Shown here: positions 9,495 through 16,998 of the stretch, in pieces
Layout: each line of letters begins with the position of its first letter
How positions within the stretch are numbered: the stretch's first letter is position 1
Assembly (NCBI RefSeq): GCF_015024225.1
Contig: NZ_JACJGM010000014.1
Location: 1 to 35,376 of the forward strand
DNA from: Nocardioides lijunqiniae
GTDB lineage: Bacteria > Actinomycetota > Actinomycetes > Propionibacteriales > Nocardioidaceae
Length of the DNA stretch: 35,376 bases
Direction: 5' to 3'
Translations under genes and position numbers: made by a program
Notes under the pieces: generated by a model
What the model was told of the DNA's origin: nothing
The model's database searches: none
Seen by the model: the letters and a program-made list of their open reading frames with translations, nothing else

Positions 9495-9550
9495 ACCGAC
9501 GAGAGTCGGGAGAACCGCCCACGTGCGAGACCTTCGCCGGGGCGGTTCTC
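9495..9550 (+). terminator. Hairpins downstream of tRNA-Ser
   Basis: A small CCGAC/GTCGG hairpin with a GAGA loop (about 9496-9509) is followed by a perfect 11-pair stem, GAGAACCGCCC (9510-9520) with GGGCGGTTCTC (9540-9550), enclosing 19 bases. This is the likely tRNA terminator. It lacks a T-run, as is common in actinobacteria. Confidence 0.6.
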
Positions 9551-9671
9551 GCATTCCCGGCCGGGGCGCCGAACCCCACCCGGTCGCCGGTGGTGCTCCC
9601 GGGGTCGTCCGCCGCCCCGTGAGCGGCCTCCCTAGGATGCCGCCTGACCTGTCCCAGCTCCAGGAGCTCAC

Positions 9672-10811
9672 GTGGCCATCAAGGTGAAGGAAGGCCGCCC
9701 CGGAACGGGCGGTCGGCAGCGGAGGACCCCCTGGTGGCAGGGGGTCCTCATGGTCGTCGGGGTGCTGGCGGGCCTGTTCGCGCTGGCAGTGGGCGGTCGC
9801 TGGCTCGCCGTCGTCGTGGCGCCCTGGCTCTACCTCCTCGCCGACGGCGACCACGCCCGGCTGGTCGCGATCCTGATGACGCTCTGGGCCCTGCTCCCGC
9901 TGGGGTGCTTCGGTGTGTGGCGGGTGCATCGACGTGCGGGACGCGTCTGGGGGTGGGTGGCGGCCGCCGCGCTCTCGCCGCTGGCGCTGTTCCTGTGGGG
10001 CACCGTCCCGGGACGCAACAACAACGGCCGGCTGTCGCGCTCGCTCAACGACGCGGTGGGCGGGGGCCTCGCGGACACCGGCGAGGTCTTCGTGACCGTC
10101 GCGCTGGCCGGGCTCTTCGGCGCCTTCGGCCTGGCGCTCCTCAGCGGCTTCGTCCTCGGCCCGCGCGTCACCCGGACGCGGGTCGCGATCGCGGTGCTCG
10201 TCGCCGTCGTCGCCTGGGCCGGGACGGGCGTGCTGATCACGCGGGTGGTCGGCGACACCGAGCCGCGCGGCTCCTGGCTGGAGCAGACGGCCGAGCAGGT
10301 GAGGGGCGGCGACGAGGGCCTGACCGGAGGGTTCCGCGTCGGCCTCGACACCTCGGTGCTCGAGGTCGTCGACTGCGACGAGGCGGCCGAGGCGCTGCGG
10401 CTCGACGGCGACGTGCCGGAGCTCGAGGGCTGCCGCCAGGCGCTGCTGGTCTCCGCGACCGGGCGCCACGGCGAGGGGGCCGAGCGCAGGTCGTCGGGCT
10501 CGCTCGTCGCCGTCGTCCTTCAGACCCGCACCGAGGGGCAGCTCGAGGACCTCGACGAGGCGCTGGACGGCGTCGAGCTGGTCGCCGGTGCGGGCCTCCC
10601 CGAGCCCCCGGGCCAGACGCTGGCGACGAAGGCCTCGCGGGCCCTCTCCCTCGTGATCGCCGCCGAGGACACGGGGGACATCCCGCTCCCGGCCGAGGGA
10701 GCCGGCCTGCGCCCCCTCACCCGGGCGCTGGCCTACGTCCACATCGGCACCGCGACGGGCTTCTACCTCGCCCCGCCGGACGAGACGCCCGCCTCCGGAG
10801 GGCCTGCGTAG
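9672..10811 (+). CDS. Hypothetical multi-spanning membrane protein
   Basis: I do not recognise this 379-residue protein. A basic N-terminus is followed by about five or six hydrophobic segments (roughly 21-44, 60-80, 90-110, 135-160, 171-190). A soluble C-terminal domain of about 185 residues then contains two cysteines in context (VVDCDEAAE and LEGCRQALL), which could form a disulfide if the domain is extracytoplasmic. The start GTG 9672 follows CCAGGAGCTCAC, a good ribosome-binding site. A TAGGAT -10-like box sits at 9633-9638. The stop TAG (10809-10811) forms part of the -10 box of the next gene. Function is unknown. Confidence 0.7.
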   Translation: MAIKVKEGRPGTGGRQRRTPWWQGVLMVVGVLAGLFALAVGGRWLAVVVAPWLYLLADGDHARLVAILMTLWALLPLGCFGVWRVHRRAGRVWGWVAAAALSPLALFLWGTVPGRNNNGRLSRSLNDAVGGGLADTGEVFVTVALAGLFGAFGLALLSGFVLGPRVTRTRVAIAVLVAVVAWAGTGVLITRVVGDTEPRGSWLEQTAEQVRGGDEGLTGGFRVGLDTSVLEVVDCDEAAEALRLDGDVPELEGCRQALLVSATGRHGEGAERRSSGSLVAVVLQTRTEGQLEDLDEALDGVELVAGAGLPEPPGQTLATKASRALSLVIAAEDTGDIPLPAEGAGLRPLTRALAYVHIGTATGFYLAPPDETPASGGPA

Positions 10812-10814
10812 GGT
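10809..10814 (+). promoter_or_regulatory. Leaderless -10 box of the DUF305 gene
   Basis: TAGGGT lies exactly 6 bases before the ATG at 10821, the spacing expected for transcription starting at the start codon. Its first three bases are the TAG stop codon of the upstream gene. Confidence 0.55.
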
Positions 10815-10820
10815 CGGGAC

Positions 10821-11429
10821 ATGACGTCATCGACGAGCCGGGCCGTGCCCGCCCTCCTGCTCGCCGGCGCGCTGGCCCTGACGGCCTGCGGCGGCTCGGA
10901 CGCGGAGTCCGACGAGGGCGGCGCCGGCGCACGCGACCAGGACGTGGCGTTCGCGTCCGACATGATCCAGCACCACGCGCAGGCGCTGGTCCTGGTCGAC
11001 CACACGGTCGGGCGCGAGCTGAGCCCCGACGTGGCGGACCTCGCCGAGGGCATCCGGGAGGCGCAGGCGCCCGAGATCGAGACGATGACCGACTGGCTGC
11101 TCGCGTGGGGCGAGGAGGTGCCGGCCACCGTGCGCGACCACGTCAACGCCGAGGGCCACGCCTCCGAGGGCGGGGACGACGTCGGCGAGCAGATGCCCGG
11201 GATGGTCGGCGCGGAGGAGCTCGCGGCCCTCGAGGCGGCTCCGGACGCGGAGTTCGAGGCCCGCTGGCTGCGGCTGATGGTCGAGCACCACGAGGGTGCG
11301 GTCACGATGGCCGAGGAGCAGGTGCGCGACGGCGACGACGCGGACGCGGTGGCGCTCGCCGAGCGGGTCGTGGCCGGCCAGGGCGCCGAGATCCGGCAGA
11401 TGGAGGCCTTGCTCGAGGCCGCGGGCTAG
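10821..11429 (+). CDS. DUF305 lipoprotein
   Basis: This is a secreted, membrane-anchored DUF305 protein of 202 residues. A lipoprotein signal ends in the lipobox LTAC with Cys23. The mature part is an acidic, helical, ferritin-like DUF305 domain with paired histidine motifs DMIQHH (H51-H52) and MVEHH (H156-H157), each followed by a helix. In known relatives these histidines are thought to bind metal, often copper; this is not shown here. There is no ribosome-binding site before ATG 10821, but a TAGGGT box 6 bases upstream suggests leaderless expression. Its TAG stop overlaps, as CTAG, the stop of the convergent small gene at 11426-11563. Confidence 0.88.
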   Translation: MTSSTSRAVPALLLAGALALTACGGSDAESDEGGAGARDQDVAFASDMIQHHAQALVLVDHTVGRELSPDVADLAEGIREAQAPEIETMTDWLLAWGEEVPATVRDHVNAEGHASEGGDDVGEQMPGMVGAEELAALEAAPDAEFEARWLRLMVEHHEGAVTMAEEQVRDGDDADAVALAERVVAGQGAEIRQMEALLEAAG

Positions 11430-11563
11430 CGGAAGGTGACTCCGCCGCAGGGGCAGTCGAACCGGGAGACCGAGCGGCCGCCGTCGTCGTAGTCCACGGT
11501 GCTGAGCGCCCACTGGTGCTCGTGCCCGCGGACGTCGGCGGCGGCCGTCGGCTGCTCCCTCAC
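11426..11563 (-). CDS. Small CxC protein (45 aa)
   Basis: A short minus-strand gene encodes 45 residues ending in RFDCPCGGVTFR. Histidine-tryptophan (HEHQW, 14-18) and Cys37/Cys39 resemble the many small actinobacterial proteins of the HxHxW...CxCG type, possibly half of a metal site. The start GTG 11563 lies 14 bases after the stop of the DUF6458 gene and has a CGGAGCAAC sequence before it, so the two are probably co-transcribed. Its stop overlaps the DUF305 stop as CTAG. Function is unknown; confidence rests on composition, spacing and stop position. Confidence 0.55.
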   Translation of the reverse strand: MREQPTAAADVRGHEHQWALSTVDYDDGGRSVSRFDCPCGGVTFR

Positions 11564-11577
11564 GTGTTGCTCCGAGG

Positions 11578-11817
11578 TCAGATCTCGGTACGGCGCTCGC
11601 TGACGGTCTGGCTGCCATCGGGGTGGACGGTGGTGGCGCTGCTGCGGGCACGGCGCCCGCTGTTCATCGTCACGGCCGAGAGGATGATCACTCCGAGTCC
11701 CACGAGGGCGCAGATCCAACCGACCATCTGCAGGTCGACGCCGCTGACGGCGTCCTGGACGGCGAGCGCCAGGACGAGTCCCACGACGAGGAGGAAAGCT
11801 CCGAGTCCGTATCCCAT
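11578..11817 (-). CDS. DUF6458-type small membrane protein
   Basis: A 79-residue protein has two transmembrane helices (about 3-21 and 30-50). The GVDLQMVGWICALVGLGVI stretch is characteristic of the actinobacterial DUF6458 family. A basic, polar C-terminal tail of about 25 residues follows. The start ATG 11817 is preceded by AAGGAGCTCGAC, a very good ribosome-binding site; the longer upstream open frame is ignored for that reason. A SigB/SigF-like promoter lies 51 bases upstream (11868-11893), suggesting a stress or stationary-phase envelope role. The family has no known function. Confidence 0.85.
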   Translation of the reverse strand: MGYGLGAFLLVVGLVLALAVQDAVSGVDLQMVGWICALVGLGVIILSAVTMNSGRRARSSATTVHPDGSQTVSERRTEI

Positions 11818-11836
11818 GTCGAGCTCCTTGCGTCTG

Positions 11837-11856
11837 TGGTCCCTTCCGTGGGACCA
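11837..11856 (-). other. Hairpin in the leader of the DUF6458 gene
   Basis: TGGTCCC (11837-11843) pairs with GGGACCA (11850-11856) around a six-base loop, inside the roughly 44-base leader between the predicted transcription start and the ribosome-binding site. It may stabilise the transcript; no regulatory role can be shown. Confidence 0.35.
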
Positions 11857-11867
11857 ACCCCGGCCGG

Positions 11868-11893
11868 ATACCCGGTCGCCCGCCCAGTGAAAC
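11868..11893 (-). promoter_or_regulatory. SigB/SigF-like promoter of the DUF6458 gene
   Basis: On the minus strand GTTT (11893-11890), a 16-base spacer and GGGTAT (11873-11868) match exactly the GTTT-N15-17-GGGTAT consensus known for mycobacterial SigF and related stress sigma factors. The predicted start is near 11861, giving a leader of about 44 bases before ATG 11817. Confidence 0.6.
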
Positions 11894-11944
11894 ACTGAGA
11901 GGCCTCTGACCTGGGAAGATGCGTGTCGGAGCGGCGCAGGTGGG

Positions 11945-12373
11945 CTAGTCCACGGGCAGGGCCTCGGTCAGGCAGAGGGCCAGCAGGCGACCCGGACGGG
12001 CCTCGGTGAAGACCGCCCAGCCCTCCTCGAACGACACGTGGAGCAGGCGGCCGTGGCGGCGGACGAGCGCCGAGCGGGGCTCGACGTCGGTGTCGAACCC
12101 GGCCTCGACGCAGTCGTGCCGGTCCATCGCGCGCAGCAGGGCCGCGGAGGGCCGATGCGCCTCGACCGTGGTCGCGGGCGGCTGCACCACGGGCTGCTGC
12201 GGCCGCTCGGCGCCGCCACCCACGAGCCCGAAGCCCAGCGCGACGACGGCGATGACCACGAGCGACTTCACCGCGGTCAGCGCGACGGCCTGTCCGCGGG
12301 GCGGTCTGCGTCCCGTCCCGGCACCTCCCACCGCTCGCACTCCGGTCCAACGAGGCGGGTGGGGCAGGGTCAC
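11945..12373 (-). CDS. Hypothetical single-pass membrane protein
   Basis: I do not recognise this 142-residue protein. A basic, Pro-rich cytoplasmic N-terminus is followed by one transmembrane segment (about 33-51) and then an extracytoplasmic domain of about 90 residues. That domain contains two cysteines, in RHDCVEAGF and LALCLTEALP, which could pair. The start is uncertain: GTG 12373 is used, but its ribosome-binding site is weak and internal GTGs before the membrane segment are possible. It stands alone, divergent from the MoxR gene. The coding pattern (membrane helix plus continuous sensible sequence) supports a real gene. Confidence 0.6.
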   Translation of the reverse strand: MTLPHPPRWTGVRAVGGAGTGRRPPRGQAVALTAVKSLVVIAVVALGFGLVGGGAERPQQPVVQPPATTVEAHRPSAALLRAMDRHDCVEAGFDTDVEPRSALVRRHGRLLHVSFEEGWAVFTEARPGRLLALCLTEALPVD

Positions 12374-12463
12374 GGGCGGCCCGATGTGGGCCCGGCGTGG
12401 CCCCAGGGTGATCAGGGACCGACGCCGTCCCCCCGCCGCTGCCGTCGTAGGTGAGGATGAGGC

Positions 12464-13327
12464 ATGACCTGGTTCGCCTCACCCGCCGACGCCGTCGAGC
12501 GCCTGACCGCCGTCGGCTACCTCGCCGACGCGGCCACCGCCACCACGACCTTCCTCGCCGGGGCGCTCGAGAAGCCGATGCTGGTCGAGGGGCCCGCCGG
12601 CGTCGGCAAGACCGAGCTCGCCAAGGCGGTGGCCCGCGCGACGGGCGCCGAGCTCGTGCGGCTGCAGTGCTACGAGGGGCTCGACGAGGCGCGCGCGCTC
12701 TACGAGTGGAACTACAAGAAGCAGCTGCTGCGCATCCAGGCGTCCTCGGGCGACCAGGAGTGGTCGGCGACGCACGACGACATCTTCACCGAGGAGTTCC
12801 TGCTCACCCGGCCGCTGCTGACGGCGATCCGGCGCGAGGAGCCCACGGTGCTGCTCATCGACGAGGTCGACAAGACCGACGTGGAGGTCGAGGGGCTGCT
12901 GCTGGAGGTGCTCTCGGACTTCCAGGTGACGATCCCCGAGCTCGGCACGGTCTCCGCCGTGCGCCGCCCGCTGGTCTTCCTGACCTCCAACGCCACCCGC
13001 GAGCTGTCGGAGGCCGTCAAGCGGCGCTGCCTCTACCTCCACCTCGACTACCCCGACGCCGAGCGCGAGCGCGAGATCGTGTCCTCGCAGGTGCCGGGCC
13101 TGGACGACCGGGTCGCCGAGCAGCTCGTCGCCACCGTCGGCCGCCTGCGCGAGCTGGAGCTGAAGAAGGCTCCGTCGATCGCGGAGTCCGTCGACTGGGC
13201 CCGCACGCTGATCGCCCTGGAGATCCGCGACCTCGACGACAAGGCCGTGAACGACACCCTGGGCGTCGTGCTCAAGCACGCGTCCGACCACGACCGGGCG
13301 ATCCGCGAGCTCCGGCTGAGGCGATGA
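12464..13327 (+). CDS. MoxR-family AAA+ ATPase
   Basis: This is a 287-residue AAA+ ATPase of the MoxR class (CoxD-like). It likely acts as a chaperone-type motor that remodels or activates a partner complex, working with a VWA protein. Walker A is GPAGVGKT (43-50), Walker B is LLIDEVD with D133-E134, and sensor 1 is the FLTSNATRELS stretch (Asn). The start ATG 12464 has a weak GAGG sequence; a GAGGAT box five bases upstream may be a leaderless -10. The stop overlaps the VWA gene as ATGA. This two-gene arrangement is the standard MoxR-VWA pair. The target is unknown; no CO dehydrogenase genes are present. Confidence 0.9.
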   Translation: MTWFASPADAVERLTAVGYLADAATATTTFLAGALEKPMLVEGPAGVGKTELAKAVARATGAELVRLQCYEGLDEARALYEWNYKKQLLRIQASSGDQEWSATHDDIFTEEFLLTRPLLTAIRREEPTVLLIDEVDKTDVEVEGLLLEVLSDFQVTIPELGTVSAVRRPLVFLTSNATRELSEAVKRRCLYLHLDYPDAEREREIVSSQVPGLDDRVAEQLVATVGRLRELELKKAPSIAESVDWARTLIALEIRDLDDKAVNDTLGVVLKHASDHDRAIRELRLRR

Positions 13328-14718
13328 CCCCGGGTTCGTCGGGCCTCCTCGACCGCCACATCGCCTTCCTCGAGGCGCTGCGGGGAGCCGGCCTGCCGGT
13401 GTCGCTGGCCGAGGACCTCGACGCGATCGCGGCCCTGACCGCGCTGGACTGGTCCGAGCGCGCCGTCGTCCGCGACGCGTACGCCGCCACGCTGCTCAAG
13501 CGCCAGGTGCAGCGGCCGACGTTCGAGGCGCTGTTCGACCTCTACTTCCCGCGGCTCGTCGGGGCCGGCGCCACGCCCCCCGACGAGGAGGGCTCCGCCG
13601 ACGAGTCGGGTGGAGCCCGCGACAACGCCCAGGCGCTGGCGTCGTTCCGCGAGGACCTGGTCGAGGCGCTGAGCGACGACGACGGGCAGCGGCTGCAGCG
13701 GCTCGCCGCCGAGATGGTGGGCCGCTTCGGGGCGATGCCCGGCCGCGGCCCCGGGCTGTCGTCGTGGTCGGCCTACACCGCGCTGCAGCGGGTCTCCCCG
13801 CAGCAGCTGGTCGACCGGATCGTCGCGGCGCTGCTCGCCGAGGGGCGCACGGAGGAGGAGGCGCAGCGCACCTCCGGTCGGCGCATCGGCGCGTTCACGC
13901 GCCGCGTCGAGGACGACGCCCGGCGCCGGATCGCGGAGGAGAAGGGGCCCGACCACGTCGCCAACGTCGCCCTCAAGCCCAGCATCGACCGGCTCGACTT
14001 CACCTCGGCACGCAAGACCGACCTGGAGGAGATGCGACGCGAGATCTACCCGCTCGCGCGCCGCCTGGCGACCCGGCTCACCCAGGAGCACCACGCGCGC
14101 CGCCGGGGGCCGCTGGACTTCCGGCGCACGGTGCGGGCCTCGATGTCGACCGGCGGCGTCCCGCTGGTCACGCACCACCGGCCCAAGCGCCCCCACCGCA
14201 CCGAGCTCGTCGTGCTCTGCGACGTCAGCGGCTCGGTCGCCAACTTCGCGCAGTTCACGCTGCTGCTGGTCTTCGCGCTGCAGGACCAGTTCCAGAAGGT
14301 GCGGGCGTTCACCTTCATCGACCACGTCCACGAGGTCACCCACCACTTCCGGCCCGGCGCCGACGTTGCCGACGTGATGGCCGACCTCGCCGCCAGCACG
14401 TCGCACGCGGCCCTGTGGGGGCGCACCAACTACGGCCGCGCGCTGGCGAAGTTCGAGGAGTCGCACCCCGACGCGCTCGGGCCCAAGTCGTCGCTGCTGA
14501 TCCTCGGCGACGCGCGGTCCAACTACAGCGACCTGAACGCCGACGTGCTGCAGCGGCTCGCCGACTCGACCCGGCACGCGTGGTGGCTCAACCCCGAGGC
14601 GCGCCGCCACTGGGGCACCGGCGACTCCGCCGCCCCGACGTACGGCGAGATCGTGCCGATGGTGGAGTGCCGCAACCTCACCCAGCTCGGCGAGTTCGTG
14701 CACGACCTCGCGATCTGA
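13324..14718 (+). CDS. VWA domain-containing protein, CoxE type
   Basis: A 464-residue protein has an N-terminal helical region (about 1-270, with an acidic low-complexity patch near 84-102) and a C-terminal von Willebrand A domain of the CoxE family. The metal-ion-dependent adhesion site DVSGS is at 300-304, and the later TNYGRAL and LLILGDARSNY segments fit the remaining MIDAS loops. It should work with the coupled MoxR ATPase (ATGA overlap) as an adaptor for substrate remodelling. Its stop lies one base from the stop of the convergent hydrolase-like gene. Whether it serves that neighbouring ESX-like cassette is speculation. Confidence 0.88.
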   Translation: MTPGSSGLLDRHIAFLEALRGAGLPVSLAEDLDAIAALTALDWSERAVVRDAYAATLLKRQVQRPTFEALFDLYFPRLVGAGATPPDEEGSADESGGARDNAQALASFREDLVEALSDDDGQRLQRLAAEMVGRFGAMPGRGPGLSSWSAYTALQRVSPQQLVDRIVAALLAEGRTEEEAQRTSGRRIGAFTRRVEDDARRRIAEEKGPDHVANVALKPSIDRLDFTSARKTDLEEMRREIYPLARRLATRLTQEHHARRRGPLDFRRTVRASMSTGGVPLVTHHRPKRPHRTELVVLCDVSGSVANFAQFTLLLVFALQDQFQKVRAFTFIDHVHEVTHHFRPGADVADVMADLAASTSHAALWGRTNYGRALAKFEESHPDALGPKSSLLILGDARSNYSDLNADVLQRLADSTRHAWWLNPEARRHWGTGDSAAPTYGEIVPMVECRNLTQLGEFVHDLAI

Positions 14719-14719
14719 G

Positions 14720-16075
14720 TCAGCCCGCGAGGTAGCCCAGCGACTGGATGCGGGAGATCTCGGCGCGCAGCTCGGGGTGCGTGGCCGTGTCGGCCGCGCG
14801 CCCGCCGGTGACATAGATGCTCTCGCCGTTGCGCTCGGAGGAGTCGAAGACCACCGTGAGCCGGTTGCTGGCGCCGGCGCTCATGAGCGAGCCGAGCACG
14901 GCCACCGGGTCGGAGCGGTCCTCGAGCGAGAGCACGCGGGTGCTGTCGGGGATCCGCGGCACGTGGGCCGAGGGAGCCCCGGCCGTGACGACCTGGTCGA
15001 TGACGAACGCCGTGGACGGCAGGCCCGCGGCCACCTCGGCGGCGGTCACGCCACCCTGGGCGGAGCCGACGAGCATCACGTGGGCTCCGGCGTCACCCTC
15101 GACGGCCGTCTCGATCGCCTGCAGCACCTGCGCGGCGTACGTCGTGCGGTCACCGCCCACGAGGCGCAGCCGGCGCCCGTCGCCGGTGGAGGGGCCGGGC
15201 AGGTAGGCGATGTAGCGCCCGTCGGTGACCTTGTGGACCACCACGCTCGTGGCGGCGTTGTCGAGCGCCGACATCAGGTCGGCGAGGGTGCGGGGCGCGG
15301 CGGCGTCGGCGACGATCGGCTCCACGGCCGGCGTCGCCTCGATCAGCCCGCCGGCGGTGTCGCGCAGCGCCGCCCCGAAGTCGGCGGCGAGCGGCGGCAC
15401 GCCCATCGCGCGCAGCCCGCCGCGCGCGGCCAGGCGGCCCTCGTCGCCGGAGAGCACGCCGGAGGTGAGCAGCGAGCGCATCTGCAGGCCGTCGAGCAGG
15501 CCGCCGCCACCGCTGGTGACGTGCTCCATGAGCTCGGGGTTCTTCTCCGCGAGCTCGTTGAGGTACGCCGCCACGCCGTCGCGGTCGAGCGCGTCGGTCT
15601 CGATCAGGCCGGCCGAGACGATCGCGCCGCCGAGGGCGACCTCGGGCGCGAGGTAGCCGATCGCGCGGCCCGCGATGGAGCCGAGCGTCTGGTAGGCCGC
15701 GACCTGGAGCTCGTCGATCCAGCGGTAGGTGAGCACGGTCGCGCGCAGGACCAGCGCGTCGGCGTCGAGCTCGATCGAGCGGGTCAGCAGTCCGCGGGTG
15801 CCGGTGGTGGCGGTGCGGACGTCCTCCTCCGCCTGGGCGTGCGTCGCCGGCGAGAGCTCCGCGGACGCCACCAGCTCGGGGTCGCTGATGACGTCGGCGC
15901 CGAGCTTGGCGCGCTCGCGCATCTCCTCGCCGGCGGAGTCGAACAGGTCGGCGAGGCGCATCATCCGGTCGTACTTGTCGGCCAGGTCGAGGGCCTCCGC
16001 CTCGGTGGTGGGCACCTGGCGCTCCTCGCGGGACGCGGCGGAGACCACCGACTCCTGGCTGGTCTCGTCGTTCAT
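14720..16075 (-). CDS. Helical protein with degenerate alpha/beta-hydrolase domain
   Basis: A 451-residue protein with no signal peptide. Residues about 25-240 are helical with small hydrophobic patches. Residues about 275-425 read like a lipase-type alpha/beta-hydrolase: a nucleophile-elbow region MLVGSAQGG (334-342), then VVTAGAPSA (362-370) and LEDRSDPV (384-391), the usual position of the acid residue D389. The elbow normally reads GHSxGG; here serine is at the histidine position and Ala339 at the nucleophile, so enzymatic activity is doubtful. It is third in a coupled operon (ATGA overlap) after WXG100-like and EspG-like genes, suggesting an ESX substrate or partner. I cannot name a family. 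Confidence 0.75.
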   Translation of the reverse strand: MNDETSQESVVSAASREERQVPTTEAEALDLADKYDRMMRLADLFDSAGEEMRERAKLGADVISDPELVASAELSPATHAQAEEDVRTATTGTRGLLTRSIELDADALVLRATVLTYRWIDELQVAAYQTLGSIAGRAIGYLAPEVALGGAIVSAGLIETDALDRDGVAAYLNELAEKNPELMEHVTSGGGGLLDGLQMRSLLTSGVLSGDEGRLAARGGLRAMGVPPLAADFGAALRDTAGGLIEATPAVEPIVADAAAPRTLADLMSALDNAATSVVVHKVTDGRYIAYLPGPSTGDGRRLRLVGGDRTTYAAQVLQAIETAVEGDAGAHVMLVGSAQGGVTAAEVAAGLPSTAFVIDQVVTAGAPSAHVPRIPDSTRVLSLEDRSDPVAVLGSLMSAGASNRLTVVFDSSERNGESIYVTGGRAADTATHPELRAEISRIQSLGYLAG

Positions 16076-16998
16076 CGGGACACCTCCGCGAGCACAGGGG
16101 CCAGGTGGGGAGCCAGGTCGGCGGCGTCGACGCGCTGCACGCGCACCCGCAGCACCTCTCCCTCCAGGTGGGGGCACAGGGCGCGCCAGCCGTCGGCCAG
16201 CAGCACCCAGGACACGACGCCCACCACGGTGGTGGACTCGGTGGAGACGTCGGCGACCATGCCGCGCAGCCGGCCCTGGGTCTCGCCGACCAGGGCGGTG
16301 AGGATCGCGACCAGCTCGGACTCGCCCAGCGCCCGGCCGGCCGCGTCGCGGGCGGCCTGCGCGTGCTGGCCGGCCAGCACGGGGAGGAGGTCGTTGCGGG
16401 AGGCGGCGACCGCCTCCACGGCGGCGTCCACCAGCTCGTAGGGGAGGTCGACCTCGTCCGGCACGACCGAGTCGCGCAGGCCGAGGTCCTCCGGCACGAC
16501 CGCCACCCGGGCCAGCTCGGAGGGCCAGTGGGCCGTGGGGAACCACGCCAGCTCGAACACGATGCCGTCGACCGTGGCCAGGGTGGCCACGGCGTCGCCG
16601 GCCTGACGGTGCCAGGACTTGGCCTGCACGGAGTCGGCGGTGACGTCGAGGTCCAGCGCGAGGGTCGGCGTGGCGAGCAGCCCGACCGCGCCGACCAGGC
16701 CCTCGTCGACGACCCCGCCGACGAGCAGCCCGCGCCGGCCCAGCGAGTCGGAGCCCTCGTGCAGCGTGGCGACGGCGGCGGCGTACGCCTGGTCCTCGGA
16801 GGTGCCGCGGGTCTGCCCGAGGCGGCCCTCCAGCGGCGGCGTCTCGCTCGGTGCGGCGAGGTCGAAGGGCAGCGGGGCGCCGCCGGCGTGCTCGGCCACC
16901 AGCCGGAGCTCGGCCAGCGTCAGGGTGGCGCGACGGGGCAGGGCCTCCAGGGTGCCGACCGGCGGGGGAGGCGGGGTGCTCAGGTCGATGGTGGTCAT
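16072..16998 (-). CDS. EspG-like ESX secretion-associated protein
   Basis: A 308-residue cytosolic protein. Its layout resembles ESX secretion-associated EspG proteins: an N-terminal LTLAELRLVAEHAG segment with a following LPF motif, a middle RRGLL...LATPTLALDLDV block, a dispersed all-hydrophobic beta core, and a C-terminal stretch ending VDAADLAPHLAPVLAEV. EspG proteins in mycobacteria bind and keep soluble specific secreted heterodimers; that role is inferred here. It overlaps the WXG100-like gene upstream and the hydrolase-like gene downstream by ATGA on both sides. Sequence identity to true EspG looks low, so the family call is tentative although the gene is real. Confidence 0.6.
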   Translation of the reverse strand: MTTIDLSTPPPPPVGTLEALPRRATLTLAELRLVAEHAGGAPLPFDLAAPSETPPLEGRLGQTRGTSEDQAYAAAVATLHEGSDSLGRRGLLVGGVVDEGLVGAVGLLATPTLALDLDVTADSVQAKSWHRQAGDAVATLATVDGIVFELAWFPTAHWPSELARVAVVPEDLGLRDSVVPDEVDLPYELVDAAVEAVAASRNDLLPVLAGQHAQAARDAAGRALGESELVAILTALVGETQGRLRGMVADVSTESTTVVGVVSWVLLADGWRALCPHLEGEVLRVRVQRVDAADLAPHLAPVLAEVSR

